Below, one piece after another: positions 43,505 through 52,725 of a stretch of DNA of 64,000 nucleotides. Position numbers and translations under genes: made by a program. A model generated the notes under the pieces. It ran no database searches and was not told where the DNA came from. It worked only from the letters and a program-made list of their open reading frames with translations. The stretch spans positions 2,774,001-2,838,000 of the forward strand of contig NZ_CP072913.1 in assembly GCF_017968885.1 (NCBI RefSeq), in the 5' to 3' direction. Source of the DNA: Pseudomonas sp. Tri1 (lineage in GTDB: Bacteria; Pseudomonadota; Gammaproteobacteria; Pseudomonadales; Pseudomonadaceae). Each line of letters begins with the position of its first letter. Position 1 is the stretch's first letter.

Positions 43505-46249
43505 TCATCCCAGTGAGGGCGTGGCACCCTTCGATTCGGTTAAACGCAGCCGAATCTGTTTTTCAATCTCGATGAGGGCAAAGAACGCCACACCAATCCC
43601 GATGACCAGCAGTCCGTCCATGAAAGGGACGGGCTGTGTGGCAAACACCTTTTGCAAGGTTGGCGCGTAGGTGATAGCCAATTGAGAGAGCGTGACGGTG
43701 ATGACGGTCAGCCACACGACCTTTGTCCCGCGCACAGCCTTCCATGTCAGGGAGGTGCCGTAGATATTGCGTATGAAAAACAGGTGGAATACTTCCATCA
43801 CGACCAACGTGTTGACCGCAAGGGTACGGGCCAACTCCACTGGATAACCGCGGTCGAGCGCATACGAAAAAATGCCGTAGACACCGCAGAGAAAAAGAAT
43901 GGAAACCAGCACCATGTGCCAGACCAAGGCACCGCTGATCAAAGGTTCGTGCCTTGAGCGGGGAGGTCGGCGCATGCTGTTTTCTTCCGTCGGTTCGAAC
44001 GCCAGGGCGATGCCGAGAGTTATTGCGGTAATCAGGTTGATCCACAAAATCTGTATGGCGGTCACAGGCAGCGTGAAGCCAAACAGCAGCGCGACGATGA
44101 GGGTCATTGTCTCGCCTGCGTTGGTGGGTAATGTCCAGCTCAAGACTTTCTTGATGTTGTCATAGACCGTCCGTCCTTCACGCACCGCGGCCACGATAGA
44201 GGCGAAGTTGTCATCGGCCAGCACCAGGTCCGCGGCCTCTTTTGCGGCCTCACTGCCTTTGTCACCCATGGCGATACCGGCGTCTGCGCGCTTGAGTGCT
44301 GGCGCGTCGTTGACGCCATCGCCAGTCATTGCCACGGTCATGCCGTTCGATTGCAGCAACGTCACCAACCTGAGCTTATGTTCAGGGCTGGTACGGGCGA
44401 AGATGTTCACCTCCTTTAACGCTTCCTTCAGTACGGCGTCGTTCATGGTGTCCAGGTCGAGGCCGGTCAGAACCCTGTCGGGATTTTGCAGGCCAATCTG
44501 ATAACCGATGGCGCTGGCGGTGCCGGAGTGGTCCCCGGTGATCATTTTCACGGCAATACCGGCCGTCCGGCACTGTGCAACGGCCTGCCTTGTCTGCGCG
44601 CGGGGCGGGTCGATCATTCCCACCAGGCCAAGCAGCGTCAGCGTCCCTTGCACGTCACCTAATTCCAATACGGTGTGCTCGGGCTGTACTGGCCTGATGG
44701 CAAACGCCAGGACGCGATGACCTTTGCTGGCAATGGCATTGGCCTGTTTGTGCCAGTAGGCGGTATCGAGCCGTTCAGTCGCGCCGGTGCTGCCGCGTTG
44801 TTGCGTGCACATGGCCAGGATCTGCTCGGGCGCACCTTTGACATAAATCGCCGCTTGCCGCTCATGGTTGTGGTGCAGCGTTGCCATGAAGCGGTGTTTC
44901 GCGTCGAACGGTATGGCATCGGTACGAACCCAGGTGCGTCGCGCTTGTTCGTGGTCGATTCCGGCTTTTGCGCAAAACGCCAGCAAGGCGCCCTCCATCG
45001 GATCGCCCTCGACCTTCCAGGCTTGCTCATGCTGCCTCAGCGCGGCGTCGTTGCAGAGGCTGGCCGCTTGCCCGAGTTCGGCCAGTGCCGGGTGATTGGA
45101 GGTATCAATCAACTGATCCTCCAGGTTCATGTTTCCGGTTGGCTGATACCCCACACCGTCGACGCTGAAGGTCAGGTCACTGATGACAACCGACGCCACC
45201 ATCATTTCGTTGCGGGTGAGGGTACCGGTTTTGTCCGTGCAGATGACGGATACCGAACCCAGTGTTTCGATGGCCGGCAGGCGCCGGACGATGGCATTGC
45301 GACGGGCCATCGCCCGCACCCCGACCGCCAGGGTAATCGTGAGTACGGCGGGCAACCCTTCGGGTATCGCGGCGACGGACATCCCCACCACGACCATGAA
45401 GATCTCGGTGAAGGGGTAATGCCTGACGAAGTGACCGTAGATGAGTAACAGAGCCGCGACCGAGAGAATCAATATCGTCAGCCAGCGCGCGAAAACGTGC
45501 ATTTGCTGCACCAGCGGCGTCGTCAGAGCCTCTACGCCTGACAGCAGTGTGCTGATGCGCCCGATTTCGGCTGATGTCGCGGTCGCAACCACGACCCCAG
45601 AGGCCTGCCCACAGGTGACCAGGGTGCCGCTGAATGCCATGCAGGCACGGTCACCCAGGGCCGCTTCACGTCGCACCGGTTCGGTATGCTTTTCAACGGG
45701 GGCGGATTCACCGGTCAGAATGGCTTCCTGGATCTGCAGCCTGTTTGTGCGCAGCAGGCGAAGATCAGCCGGTACTTTGTCGCCGGCCTCCAGCAAAACG
45801 ATATCGCCTGGTACCAGCTCCTCGCCTGCGACACTCAAGCGTTCGCCGCCACGAACCACCGCTGCGCGCGGTGCCAGCATCTGCCGGATGGCGTCCATGG
45901 CTTGTTCTGCCTTGCCTTCCTGGGCGTAGCCAATGATTGCATTGGCAAGCACCACCGCAAGAATGACCACCGTGTCCCACAGATGCTGCAACAGGGCAGT
46001 CATCGCTGCGCACGCCAGCAGCACATAAATAAGAATGTTGTGGAACTGCAACAGGAACCGCAGCCACGCGGGGCGTCGAGCTGATGCAGGCAGGCGATTG
46101 AAGCCCGTGCGCGCGAGTCGAGCTTGAACCTCGAGCTCGTTCAGCCCGACATGCTCGTCGACCTCTAATAGGCCCAGCACCCGTTCTGCGGACTGCGTGT
46201 GCCAAGCCAGCGGACCGGTGGGCATCGCGGATTGCTCCGGTCGCTTCAT
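43505..46249 (-). CDS. P2-type cation-transporting P-type ATPase
   Basis: A 914-residue ATPase with the phosphorylation site CTDKTGTLT, the TGES actuator motif, the TGDGVNDAPALK hinge motif and PEGLP in the fourth helix, as in calcium and PMR1-type pumps. In the sixth helix the usual NLVTDG reads NLITAITLG, so the Asp that helps bind Ca2+ is replaced, while Asn and Glu in the fifth helix (TNAGETM) remain. The cation is therefore uncertain (perhaps Mg2+, Mn2+ or monovalent). ATG 46249 follows GGGAAG; earlier starts exist at 46261 and 46267. It is co-oriented with, and just downstream of, a universal stress protein gene. Confidence 0.87.
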   Translation of the reverse strand: MKRPEQSAMPTGPLAWHTQSAERVLGLLEVDEHVGLNELEVQARLARTGFNRLPASARRPAWLRFLLQFHNILIYVLLACAAMTALLQHLWDTVVILAVVLANAIIGYAQEGKAEQAMDAIRQMLAPRAAVVRGGERLSVAGEELVPGDIVLLEAGDKVPADLRLLRTNRLQIQEAILTGESAPVEKHTEPVRREAALGDRACMAFSGTLVTCGQASGVVVATATSAEIGRISTLLSGVEALTTPLVQQMHVFARWLTILILSVAALLLIYGHFVRHYPFTEIFMVVVGMSVAAIPEGLPAVLTITLAVGVRAMARRNAIVRRLPAIETLGSVSVICTDKTGTLTRNEMMVASVVISDLTFSVDGVGYQPTGNMNLEDQLIDTSNHPALAELGQAASLCNDAALRQHEQAWKVEGDPMEGALLAFCAKAGIDHEQARRTWVRTDAIPFDAKHRFMATLHHNHERQAAIYVKGAPEQILAMCTQQRGSTGATERLDTAYWHKQANAIASKGHRVLAFAIRPVQPEHTVLELGDVQGTLTLLGLVGMIDPPRAQTRQAVAQCRTAGIAVKMITGDHSGTASAIGYQIGLQNPDRVLTGLDLDTMNDAVLKEALKEVNIFARTSPEHKLRLVTLLQSNGMTVAMTGDGVNDAPALKRADAGIAMGDKGSEAAKEAADLVLADDNFASIVAAVREGRTVYDNIKKVLSWTLPTNAGETMTLIVALLFGFTLPVTAIQILWINLITAITLGIALAFEPTEENSMRRPPRSRHEPLISGALVWHMVLVSILFLCGVYGIFSYALDRGYPVELARTLAVNTLVVMEVFHLFFIRNIYGTSLTWKAVRGTKVVWLTVITVTLSQLAITYAPTLQKVFATQPVPFMDGLLVIGIGVAFFALIEIEKQIRLRLTESKGATPSLG

Positions 46250-46306
46250 CAAGCTTCCCATGCGCACAGGCCCATTGTTGGCCGGTCATCGATGATGACC
46301 GTGGTT

Positions 46307-47230
46307 TCAGCCAATCTGTTGGGGGGCAATCACCCACAAGCTGCAGGGCATCTTGTACAACAGGCCCTCCACGGTGCTGCCAATCAGTTTGTCCAGGGTG
46401 CCGTAGCGCACGCGGCCCATGACGATGACATCGATATCGTGGGAGGCGGCGTAGCTGGCCAGCACCTTGGCCGGGTCGCCCATGATCATGCGCCGCTGTT
46501 CCGGGGCGATACCGTTGCGTTCGGCCAACGCATCGAAGGTTGCGCCTTGGGATTCGTAGAGCTGTCGGGCCAGGGCCGAGGAGAAGAACATCGAGCCATT
46601 GCCGAAACCATATTCGGCAGCGGTGATGGACGAAAGATCATAGGCGTAGATGACTTCCAGCGTTGCGTCGCAGCTGAGGGCCAATTTGTTGGCTTCGCTC
46701 AGGATCCGATCGTTCAGGCCTTCATAACGTCCGTCGTGATGGAAGGGGTCGACGGCGGCAAGAATTTTGCGCGGGCGAGCGTGGCTGACTTTGTTGACGA
46801 AGTGCAGCGGGACTTCGCACTCGTGCAGCAGATGCACGTCCAGCGGCGTGAACATCAGGCGCGAGAACCAGGATTCTGGGGACACCGTCTTGATCAGCGC
46901 ATCCATTGGCTGCTCCTTGAGGTGAATCAGAATTTCCTGCAGTGGCCGCTCGACCCAAGTGACTTCTGTGGTGACTTCGATGCCAAGTTTGCGTAGCGGC
47001 CTGGCCTGTTCCTCCAGCCAGTGCCGATGGCGTTCAATGTAGCCCAGGCGCATCTCCTCCAAGGCCTGCTCATTGACCAGGCCGGCCGTGGCCAGGCCCT
47101 CAAGGTAGTCGAAAGCCACTATATGCAGCGCTGCGCCTTCGGCCTTGGCCAGGGCGGCCGCCCGATCGAAGGCCGGGTTGTGTTCCATCAGGGGCGAGAC
47201 GACTAACATCAAGCGTGATTGCGTAGACAT
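46307..47230 (-). CDS. Tandem-domain universal stress protein (copy 1)
   Basis: A 307-residue protein with two UspA domains (start SRLMLVVSPLMEHNPAFDRA, second half from KILAAVDPFHH). The C-terminal ATP/Ap4A loop reads VMGRVRYGTLDKLIGST. The ATG at 47230 has GGAGG seven bases upstream. A perfect Anr/FNR box TTGATTTGCATCAA lies about 96 bases upstream. Universal stress proteins with this layout are induced by low oxygen in pseudomonads and aid anaerobic survival; the gene may be co-transcribed with the P-type ATPase behind it. Confidence 0.9.
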   Translation of the reverse strand: MSTQSRLMLVVSPLMEHNPAFDRAAALAKAEGAALHIVAFDYLEGLATAGLVNEQALEEMRLGYIERHRHWLEEQARPLRKLGIEVTTEVTWVERPLQEILIHLKEQPMDALIKTVSPESWFSRLMFTPLDVHLLHECEVPLHFVNKVSHARPRKILAAVDPFHHDGRYEGLNDRILSEANKLALSCDATLEVIYAYDLSSITAAEYGFGNGSMFFSSALARQLYESQGATFDALAERNGIAPEQRRMIMGDPAKVLASYAASHDIDVIVMGRVRYGTLDKLIGSTVEGLLYKMPCSLWVIAPQQIG

Positions 47231-47325
47231 GACAAACCTCCCGGGCAAGGACCTGTTGGCACCGGGCGACGGTTCGCTCGGCGTGGTGTCTGGCTTTGAT
47301 CATGTCCTCTGCGGGCGGCGGCAAC

Positions 47326-47339
47326 TTGATTTGCATCAA
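47326..47339. promoter_or_regulatory. Anr/FNR box for UspA copy 1
   Basis: TTGAT-TTGC-ATCAA, a perfect match to TTGAT-N4-ATCAA, located 96 bases upstream of the Usp start on the minus strand. Confidence 0.8.
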
Positions 47340-47393
47340 ACTCACCTGAAAGCGCTCTGCCGATCGCTGCGGCACCGGGCATTGGCGCGTAGA

Positions 47394-47407
47394 TTGATCA
47401 TGATCAA
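47394..47407. promoter_or_regulatory. Anr/FNR box for the MgtC/DUF4010 gene
   Basis: TTGAT-CATG-ATCAA, a perfect and fully palindromic 14-base box, located 84 bases before the ATG at 47491 on the plus strand. Both boxes are in the same divergent spacer, 68 bases apart. Confidence 0.8.
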
Positions 47408-47490
47408 TCTTTCCAGAACAAGCGCGAAGCAGGCTCGGGTTTTACCCTGAATTCAGGTACAACTGGGCCTACCGTCCTAGAGTCATCGTC

Positions 47491-48738
47491 ATGATCGAAA
47501 CCTTGGGCTTTGCCAATGCTGCTGCGGCACTGGGCGTCGGCCTTCTGGTGGGGCTCGAGCGCGAGCGGCGCAAAGGCGAGGGCGACAGGCGTGATTTCGC
47601 CGGCCTGCGTACCTTTGCCGTCACCGCTTTGCTGGGTTATGTCACGTTCCGGGTCGGTGGCCCGTTATTGCTTGGGTTCATCGCGCTTTCGCTGGGAGCT
47701 GTGGTGACTGCGGCGTATTGGCGAAACCTCGACAAAGACCCCGGTATCACCAGCGAGGTGGCGTTGTTCGCGGTGTTGGCATTGGGCGCGCTCTGCGTGA
47801 GCGCGCCGGCGCTGGCGATAGCGATTGGTGTGGTGATGGCCGGGCTGCTCGCCAGCCGCCAGACGTTGCATCACTTTGCCCGCAGCCAATTGACCGCCGA
47901 CGAGCTGCGCGACGGCCTGATACTGTTGATTGCCGTGCTGGTCGTGCTACCCCTGGCGCCGGATCGTTACCTCGGGCCTTACAATGCAATCAACCTGCGC
48001 ACCATTTGCACCCTGACGGTCATGCTCATGGCCGTGGGCGCGCTGGGGCATGTCGCGGTGCGCACCCTCGGCACCCGCTACGGCTACCCCCTCGGCGCGA
48101 TTGCCTCGGGGTTCGCCTCCGCCACGGTGACCATCGCATCCATGGGAAACATCGCCGCGAAACAGCCAACCCATCTCAAGGTGCTGAGTGCTGCCGCGGT
48201 GTTATCCAACCTGGCGACCCTGGCTCAAATGGCGCTGATCCTCAGTGCCGTGGAACCCGCCCTGTTGCGTTGGATGTGGGGGCCTTTGCTCTGCGGCACG
48301 CTGATGACATTGCTCTGCGGCGGTATGCTGATGCTCTCTCGTTCCAGGGGGCGGGCCGATGAGCCGATCAAGGCGGGTGGGGCGTTCAGCCTGAAATTGG
48401 CATTGACGGTGACGCTCATGATGACCGGGATTACCGTCCTGTCGTCGGCGATGCTCGACTTGTTCGGGCAGACCGGGGTGGTCGTGACCGCGGTTTTCAG
48501 CGGGCTGGCCGACGCCCATGCCTCGACAGCCTCTATCGCTTCCCTGGCGAAGGCCGGGTTGTTGCCCTTCGACGGCATCGCGGTGCCGGTCTTGATGGCG
48601 CTGAGCAGCAACTCCCTGAGTAAATGCGCGGTGGCTTGGTTCAGTGGCGGGCGCGGTTTCGCCGCCTATGTCATTCCCGCTCAGGTGCTGGTGACGCTGG
48701 CAATGTGGGCTGGGCTTGCGGCCCAGCGATTCGCTTGA
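47491..48738 (+). CDS. MgtC/SapB-DUF4010 membrane protein
   Basis: A 415-residue membrane protein with about 11 hydrophobic helices. The N-terminal part matches the MgtC/SapB family (ALGVGLLVGLERERRKGEGD, AGLRTFAVTALLGYV) and the rest is DUF4010. MgtC proteins influence growth at low magnesium and ATP synthase activity, but the fused form has no established function. Here it is preceded by a perfect Anr/FNR box, so it belongs to the low-oxygen group. Confidence 0.88.
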   Translation: MIETLGFANAAAALGVGLLVGLERERRKGEGDRRDFAGLRTFAVTALLGYVTFRVGGPLLLGFIALSLGAVVTAAYWRNLDKDPGITSEVALFAVLALGALCVSAPALAIAIGVVMAGLLASRQTLHHFARSQLTADELRDGLILLIAVLVVLPLAPDRYLGPYNAINLRTICTLTVMLMAVGALGHVAVRTLGTRYGYPLGAIASGFASATVTIASMGNIAAKQPTHLKVLSAAAVLSNLATLAQMALILSAVEPALLRWMWGPLLCGTLMTLLCGGMLMLSRSRGRADEPIKAGGAFSLKLALTVTLMMTGITVLSSAMLDLFGQTGVVVTAVFSGLADAHASTASIASLAKAGLLPFDGIAVPVLMALSSNSLSKCAVAWFSGGRGFAAYVIPAQVLVTLAMWAGLAAQRFA

Positions 48739-48749
48739 GTGATGGCAGT

Positions 48750-48763
48750 TTGATGAAGATCAA
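48750..48763. promoter_or_regulatory. Anr/FNR box for UspA copy 2
   Basis: TTGAT-GAAG-ATCAA, a perfect box located 76 bases before the Usp ATG at 48839. Confidence 0.8.
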
Positions 48764-48838
48764 GTCCTGTGCTTGGCATGCGTCCATTCTGGAACCCTCA
48801 ATCCTTTAAGTGGCAGCCGCCACGTGCCGAGGTGTTCC

Positions 48839-49750
48839 ATGTCCCAGACTCAACGTTTGTTGTTATTGGCGCCTGACGCCATGATCCGTACGCCAGCCTT
48901 CGACCGCGCCACCGAACTGGCCCTGGCCCTGGATTTGCCCCTGCACATCGTTGCGATCGATTACCTGGACTTGCTTTCGGTGGCCGGTCTTTTCGCCCCG
49001 GAGCAGGTCAAGCAAGCGCGTGAGGGCTACCTGGAAACCCATCGGCATTGGCTGTGGCAACAGGCCGAGGTGGCGCGTCGACACGGAGCGGAGGTGACCT
49101 GCGAAGTGGTTTGGGGCAAGGATCCCTATCAAGCTTTGCAGCAATATGCCAAAGAGATGCCATTGGCGCTGATCATCAAGGACGCCCAGCCGGAACCGGC
49201 GATGAAACGGATCTTTTTCACGCCGCTGGACTGGCGCTTGCTGCGTGACTGTCCGGTGCCGGTGCACCTGGTCACGGACGTCCGCCACCCCCGGCCCCGG
49301 CGGATCCTGGCGATTGTCGATGTGCTGCGCAGTGAAGACCAGGACCTGGTGTTCAACGACCAGATCGTCGACGCCGCCGTGAAGCTGGCTGAACAGTGCA
49401 ACGCCCAGGTCGAGTTGCTACACGCTTTCGACTGGACGGCGGTATACACATCGGACATGGGCATCGGCGCGCTGCCCCTGGCCACCGGGCTCTACGAAGC
49501 GTTGGGCAAGGCGCAGCACGAGGTATTCGAGTCCCTGGCCGAGCGCCATGGGGTCGAGCCGCAGCAGCGTCATTTCATTGAAGGCACGCCATTGAACAGC
49601 ATCTGCACGTTCGCCGCTGATCATCAGATCGATGTGATCGTCATGGGCACCACTGAGCATCGTGGCCTGGATCGGCGTCTGGGCACCACCGCCGAACTCA
49701 TCTTGCAACGGGCACCCTGCAGCGTGTTGGCGATCAAGCCGCAGGAGTAG
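48839..49750 (+). CDS. Tandem-domain universal stress protein (copy 2)
   Basis: A 303-residue tandem UspA protein (QRLLLLAPDAMIRTPAFDRA; second half from RRILAIVDVLRSEDQDLV) with the C-terminal loop VMGTTEHRGLDRRLGTT. The start ATG at 48839 follows CCGAGG by six bases. A perfect Anr/FNR box lies 76 bases upstream. A strong hairpin follows its stop. Confidence 0.9.
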   Translation: MSQTQRLLLLAPDAMIRTPAFDRATELALALDLPLHIVAIDYLDLLSVAGLFAPEQVKQAREGYLETHRHWLWQQAEVARRHGAEVTCEVVWGKDPYQALQQYAKEMPLALIIKDAQPEPAMKRIFFTPLDWRLLRDCPVPVHLVTDVRHPRPRRILAIVDVLRSEDQDLVFNDQIVDAAVKLAEQCNAQVELLHAFDWTAVYTSDMGIGALPLATGLYEALGKAQHEVFESLAERHGVEPQQRHFIEGTPLNSICTFAADHQIDVIVMGTTEHRGLDRRLGTTAELILQRAPCSVLAIKPQE

Positions 49751-49764
49751 GGGGCGGCAACTTC

Positions 49765-49793
49765 GCGCGGGGCCTCGATGTGCGGCCCCGCGC
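49765..49793. terminator. Strong hairpin between Usp copy 2 and the acetyltransferase
   Basis: A perfect 10-bp stem (GCGCGGGGCC/GGCCCCGCGC) with a 9-base loop lies in the 54-base convergent spacer and could stop transcripts from both sides. No clear T-run is present. Confidence 0.6.
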
Positions 49794-49804
49794 CAGTGTT
49801 GTGG

Positions 49805-50368
49805 CTAGAGATAGAGACGGTGGATGACCTGCCGGGTGTCCTCGGGGTCGGAACGGGTTTCAAACCCCAGGCTATGGGCCAGGTCACGCATGGGGGCGTT
49901 GCTGGCGGCGTCGATGGAGTACATCTGGCGATAGCCGTTTTTCCGCGCGGTATCAATCAAATGCTCCATCAACAATGTCCCCAGCCCCAGGTTCTGCCAG
50001 GGATCGGCGACGGTCACGGCGCACTCGCATTCGTGCTCGCCGGTCGCGCAATAGCGGCTGACACCGATCTCGATCAACTGGCCGTTGTCATGGACCAGGG
50101 CAATGTAGGCCATGCGCGTCTTGCAATCGATATCCATCAACTGGTCGAGCATGGCGGTGCCTGGCTCATTGATTTGCGCCAGGAAACGCATGTGCCGGGA
50201 CTCCGGCGACAGGCGCTTGATGAAGTCATATTCGCGCTGGCGGTCTTCATCGCGCAGCGGCCTGATCAACACATGGCGGCCGTCCTTGAGTGCCTGGATC
50301 CAGTGCTTGCCGCTGATGCTGGCATACAGGGCAGCGGCACGTTCGTTGTGGTCTTTGACAGTGAGCAT
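49805..50368 (-). CDS. GNAT family acetyltransferase
   Basis: A 187-residue acetyltransferase with the CoA-binding loop VADPWQNLGLGTLLMEHLI (Q/RxxGxG/A) and the C-terminal strand of the GNAT fold. It resembles the acetyltransferase domain joined to some CoA-binding Pat/AcsP-type proteins but is freestanding here. The ATG at 50368 has a full AGGAGG eight bases upstream. A degenerate Anr/FNR box CTGAT-N4-ATCAG lies about 90 bases upstream. It may acetylate proteins or small metabolites. Confidence 0.87.
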   Translation of the reverse strand: MLTVKDHNERAAALYASISGKHWIQALKDGRHVLIRPLRDEDRQREYDFIKRLSPESRHMRFLAQINEPGTAMLDQLMDIDCKTRMAYIALVHDNGQLIEIGVSRYCATGEHECECAVTVADPWQNLGLGTLLMEHLIDTARKNGYRQMYSIDAASNAPMRDLAHSLGFETRSDPEDTRQVIHRLYL

Positions 50369-50457
50369 GATGTGATCCTCCTTCGGATTCGAAGCTGCGT
50401 TGCGGCAAGAAAGGCTACGCATTCGGTACTGTTCTACGCCCACAGCGGCGATGGATT

Positions 50458-50471
50458 CTGATCTGGATCAG
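50458..50471. promoter_or_regulatory. Degenerate Anr/FNR box for the acetyltransferase
   Basis: CTGAT-CTGG-ATCAG keeps symmetry but changes the first and last base of the consensus. It is 90 bases upstream of the acetyltransferase ATG. Confidence 0.5.
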
Positions 50472-50504
50472 TCCTCGTGTGCCCAGCTGTCGATTGCCCC
50501 GTAG

Positions 50505-50518
50505 TTGATTCAGATCAA
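50505..50518. promoter_or_regulatory. Anr/FNR box for UspA copy 3
   Basis: TTGAT-TCAG-ATCAA is a perfect box 99 bases upstream of the Usp ATG at 50617. Confidence 0.8.
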
Positions 50519-50616
50519 ACCGCTTGGGGCGTTGATGGGCGCACGCTGCAAGTCGCGCCGCAACGCGCCGGCGCGAGCTTTCCGATCCGAGGTGAACAAC
50601 CCGATGGAGGTATGTG

Positions 50617-51510
50617 ATGGGGCAATACCAGCGCCTGCTCTTGATCGTCGAACCCGATCTGCATCCTTGCGCGGCGATGCGACGGGCCTGTGCCCTGGCC
50701 AGGGCCAGTGGCGCCGAGCTGCATTTATGCGCCTTCGTTCAGCCGCCACCGCGCACCCACTTGTGGGGTGAAAAAATCGACCAGGCGACGATCCAGCGCT
50801 ATTTGCACCGTTACCGTCGCTGGATGGTGGAGGAGTCCGCACTGCTCAGGGAGGAAGGGTTGGCGGTGACGACACACGTGGTGTGGACCATTCATCCGCT
50901 GCTGGACATTCTGCGCTACGTCGAACAGTTCCAGCCCGACCTGTTGATCAAGGACGTCACCCTCGAACCTTTGCTCAAGCGCGTTTTCGCCACGCCGCTG
51001 GATTGTCATCTGTTGCGCGACTGCCCGGTTCCCGTGCATTTGGTCAACCAGGCGGTGCACGGTTTGCCGCGCCGGGTGGTGGCTGCGGTGGATCCCTCGG
51101 ATCCCGAGGCCAATGCCTTGAACGAGCGCATCGTCCAGACGGCCGCTGCCTTGGCCCGGCAATGCGATGCTTCGTTGCACCTGCTGTATGCCTGCGACCT
51201 GTCGCCGGCCTTCAACGGCGAAGCCTCATTACTGGCCGGGGCCTGGGATGAGGACTTTGCCGACGCCTTGCGCGAATCGTTGCATGCGGCGTTCATCAAC
51301 CTCGCCGAACATTGTGAGGTGCCGGCCGAGCGCCGGCACTTCGTCATCGGCCTGCCCGTGCCGGTGATTCATGAATTCCTCGAGGAGTTCGAGGTGGACG
51401 TGGTGGTGATGGGCACCGTGCACCGTGCCGGTCTAGAGCGTTTGATCGGCAGTACGACGGAGCGGGCCCTGTATTCGGTGCCGGGCAGTCTGCTGGCGGT
51501 CAAGGGATGA
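50617..51510 (+). CDS. Tandem-domain universal stress protein (copy 3)
   Basis: A 297-residue tandem UspA protein (MGQYQRLLLIVEPDLHPCAA; second half from RRVVAAVDPSDPEANAL) with C-terminal loop VMGTVHRAGLERLIGST. The ATG at 50617 follows GGAGG by six bases; a GTG directly before it is less likely. A perfect Anr/FNR box is upstream. The 3' end overlaps the convergent alcohol dehydrogenase gene by 11 bases. Confidence 0.9.
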   Translation: MGQYQRLLLIVEPDLHPCAAMRRACALARASGAELHLCAFVQPPPRTHLWGEKIDQATIQRYLHRYRRWMVEESALLREEGLAVTTHVVWTIHPLLDILRYVEQFQPDLLIKDVTLEPLLKRVFATPLDCHLLRDCPVPVHLVNQAVHGLPRRVVAAVDPSDPEANALNERIVQTAAALARQCDASLHLLYACDLSPAFNGEASLLAGAWDEDFADALRESLHAAFINLAEHCEVPAERRHFVIGLPVPVIHEFLEEFEVDVVVMGTVHRAGLERLIGSTTERALYSVPGSLLAVKG

Positions 51511-52483
51511 GCACGATGGCCCCGTTGACCTGGCCGCTCCTCAGGCGCTCCAGGGCTTGGTTGGCTTGCTCCAGTGGGTAGCAGGTCACGTTGCAATGCA
51601 CGGGCGTGCGCTGGATCTGCTCGAAAAACGCCACGCCGTCCGCGCGAGTCAGGTTGGCCACTGAGCGCACGCTGCGCTCCTGCCATAACAGGCGATAGGG
51701 GAAGGCTGGGATGTCGCTCATGTGAATGCCGGCACACACCACGCAGCCGCCTTTGGCGGTGGCTTGCAAGGCCAGCGGCACCAGGGCGCCGACGGGGGCG
51801 AATATCAGGCTGGCGTCCAGCAAGTGTGGAGGTGCCTGATCCGATGGCCCGGCCCAGGTCGCGCCCAGCGAACGGGCATAGTCCTGGCCGCTGTCATCAC
51901 CGGGGCGAGTGAAGGCATAGACCTGCTGACCCCGGCCCACAGCGACCTGGATCGCCAGGTGTGCAGCGGCGCCGAAACCATAAAGACCGAGGTGAGGGGC
52001 GTTTTGCGCCATCTGCAAGGCCCGGAAACCGATCAACCCGGCACACAGCAAGGGCGCCGCTTCGGCGGCCTCCAGCGTGTCAGGAAGAGGAAAGCAGAAC
52101 CGCGCATCGGCGACGGTGTAATCGGCATAACCACCGTCCAACTGGCAACCGGTGAACAGCGCCTGGTCGCACAGGTTCTCTCGGCCCGAGCGGCAGAACT
52201 CACATACACCGCACGTCCACCCCAGCCAGGGCACGCCTACGCGCTGGCCTATCCAGTCCGAGGCCACCTGTGGGCCAACGGCGATCACTTCACCGACAAT
52301 CTCGTGGCCCGGCACCCGCGGCAACCGGGCCTGGGGCAGTTCACCGTCAAACAGATGCAAGTCGGTGCGGCACACACCGCAGGCTTGCACCTTGATCAGC
52401 ATTTGCCCGGCGGCCGGCGTCGGTCGCGCACGTTGTTCCAGTTGCAAGGGTTGCCCGGGCGTGTGCAGGACCATGGCGCGCAT
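51500..52483 (-). CDS. Zinc-dependent alcohol dehydrogenase (MDR family)
   Basis: A 327-residue enzyme with the catalytic-zinc residues in ACGVCRTDLHLFDGELP and VPGHEIVGEV, and the structural-zinc cluster CGVCEFCRSGRENLC. The NAD(P)-binding region reads GLYGFGAAAHLAIQVA, which has the nucleotide-binding glycines. It resembles AdhA-like enzymes that convert alcohols and aldehydes; a fermentation-related role fits the neighbours but is inference. The ATG at 52483 has AGGAG seven bases upstream. It shares the box region with the phosphoketolase gene. Confidence 0.9.
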   Translation of the reverse strand: MRAMVLHTPGQPLQLEQRARPTPAAGQMLIKVQACGVCRTDLHLFDGELPQARLPRVPGHEIVGEVIAVGPQVASDWIGQRVGVPWLGWTCGVCEFCRSGRENLCDQALFTGCQLDGGYADYTVADARFCFPLPDTLEAAEAAPLLCAGLIGFRALQMAQNAPHLGLYGFGAAAHLAIQVAVGRGQQVYAFTRPGDDSGQDYARSLGATWAGPSDQAPPHLLDASLIFAPVGALVPLALQATAKGGCVVCAGIHMSDIPAFPYRLLWQERSVRSVANLTRADGVAFFEQIQRTPVHCNVTCYPLEQANQALERLRSGQVNGAIVLIP

Positions 52484-52576
52484 GAGCATTCTCCTGTGTG
52501 AGCGGGCGCTCGCCCTGCCGGCGAGCGGCGCCAGACCATCGAGCAAGCACCTTGTATGACCTTAGCTCCTCTGGTT

Positions 52577-52590
52577 CTGATGTAAATCAA
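52577..52590. promoter_or_regulatory. Anr/FNR-like box between the alcohol dehydrogenase and phosphoketolase
   Basis: CTGAT-GTAA-ATCAA, one change from consensus. It is 94 bases upstream of the dehydrogenase ATG and 136 bases upstream of the phosphoketolase ATG and could serve both divergent genes. Confidence 0.6.
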
Positions 52591-52725
52591 GTCGCGCTCA
52601 TTGCCGCGCTCCAGAATCAGGCATGGCAAGCCGTTCGAGAACGGCAAAGGCGGTCAGCCGACGAAGTGGAATCCGGCCGGGTTTTTGTGCTCCACCTGCC
52701 AACCCTGTTTCTTGCGGAGGACGTG

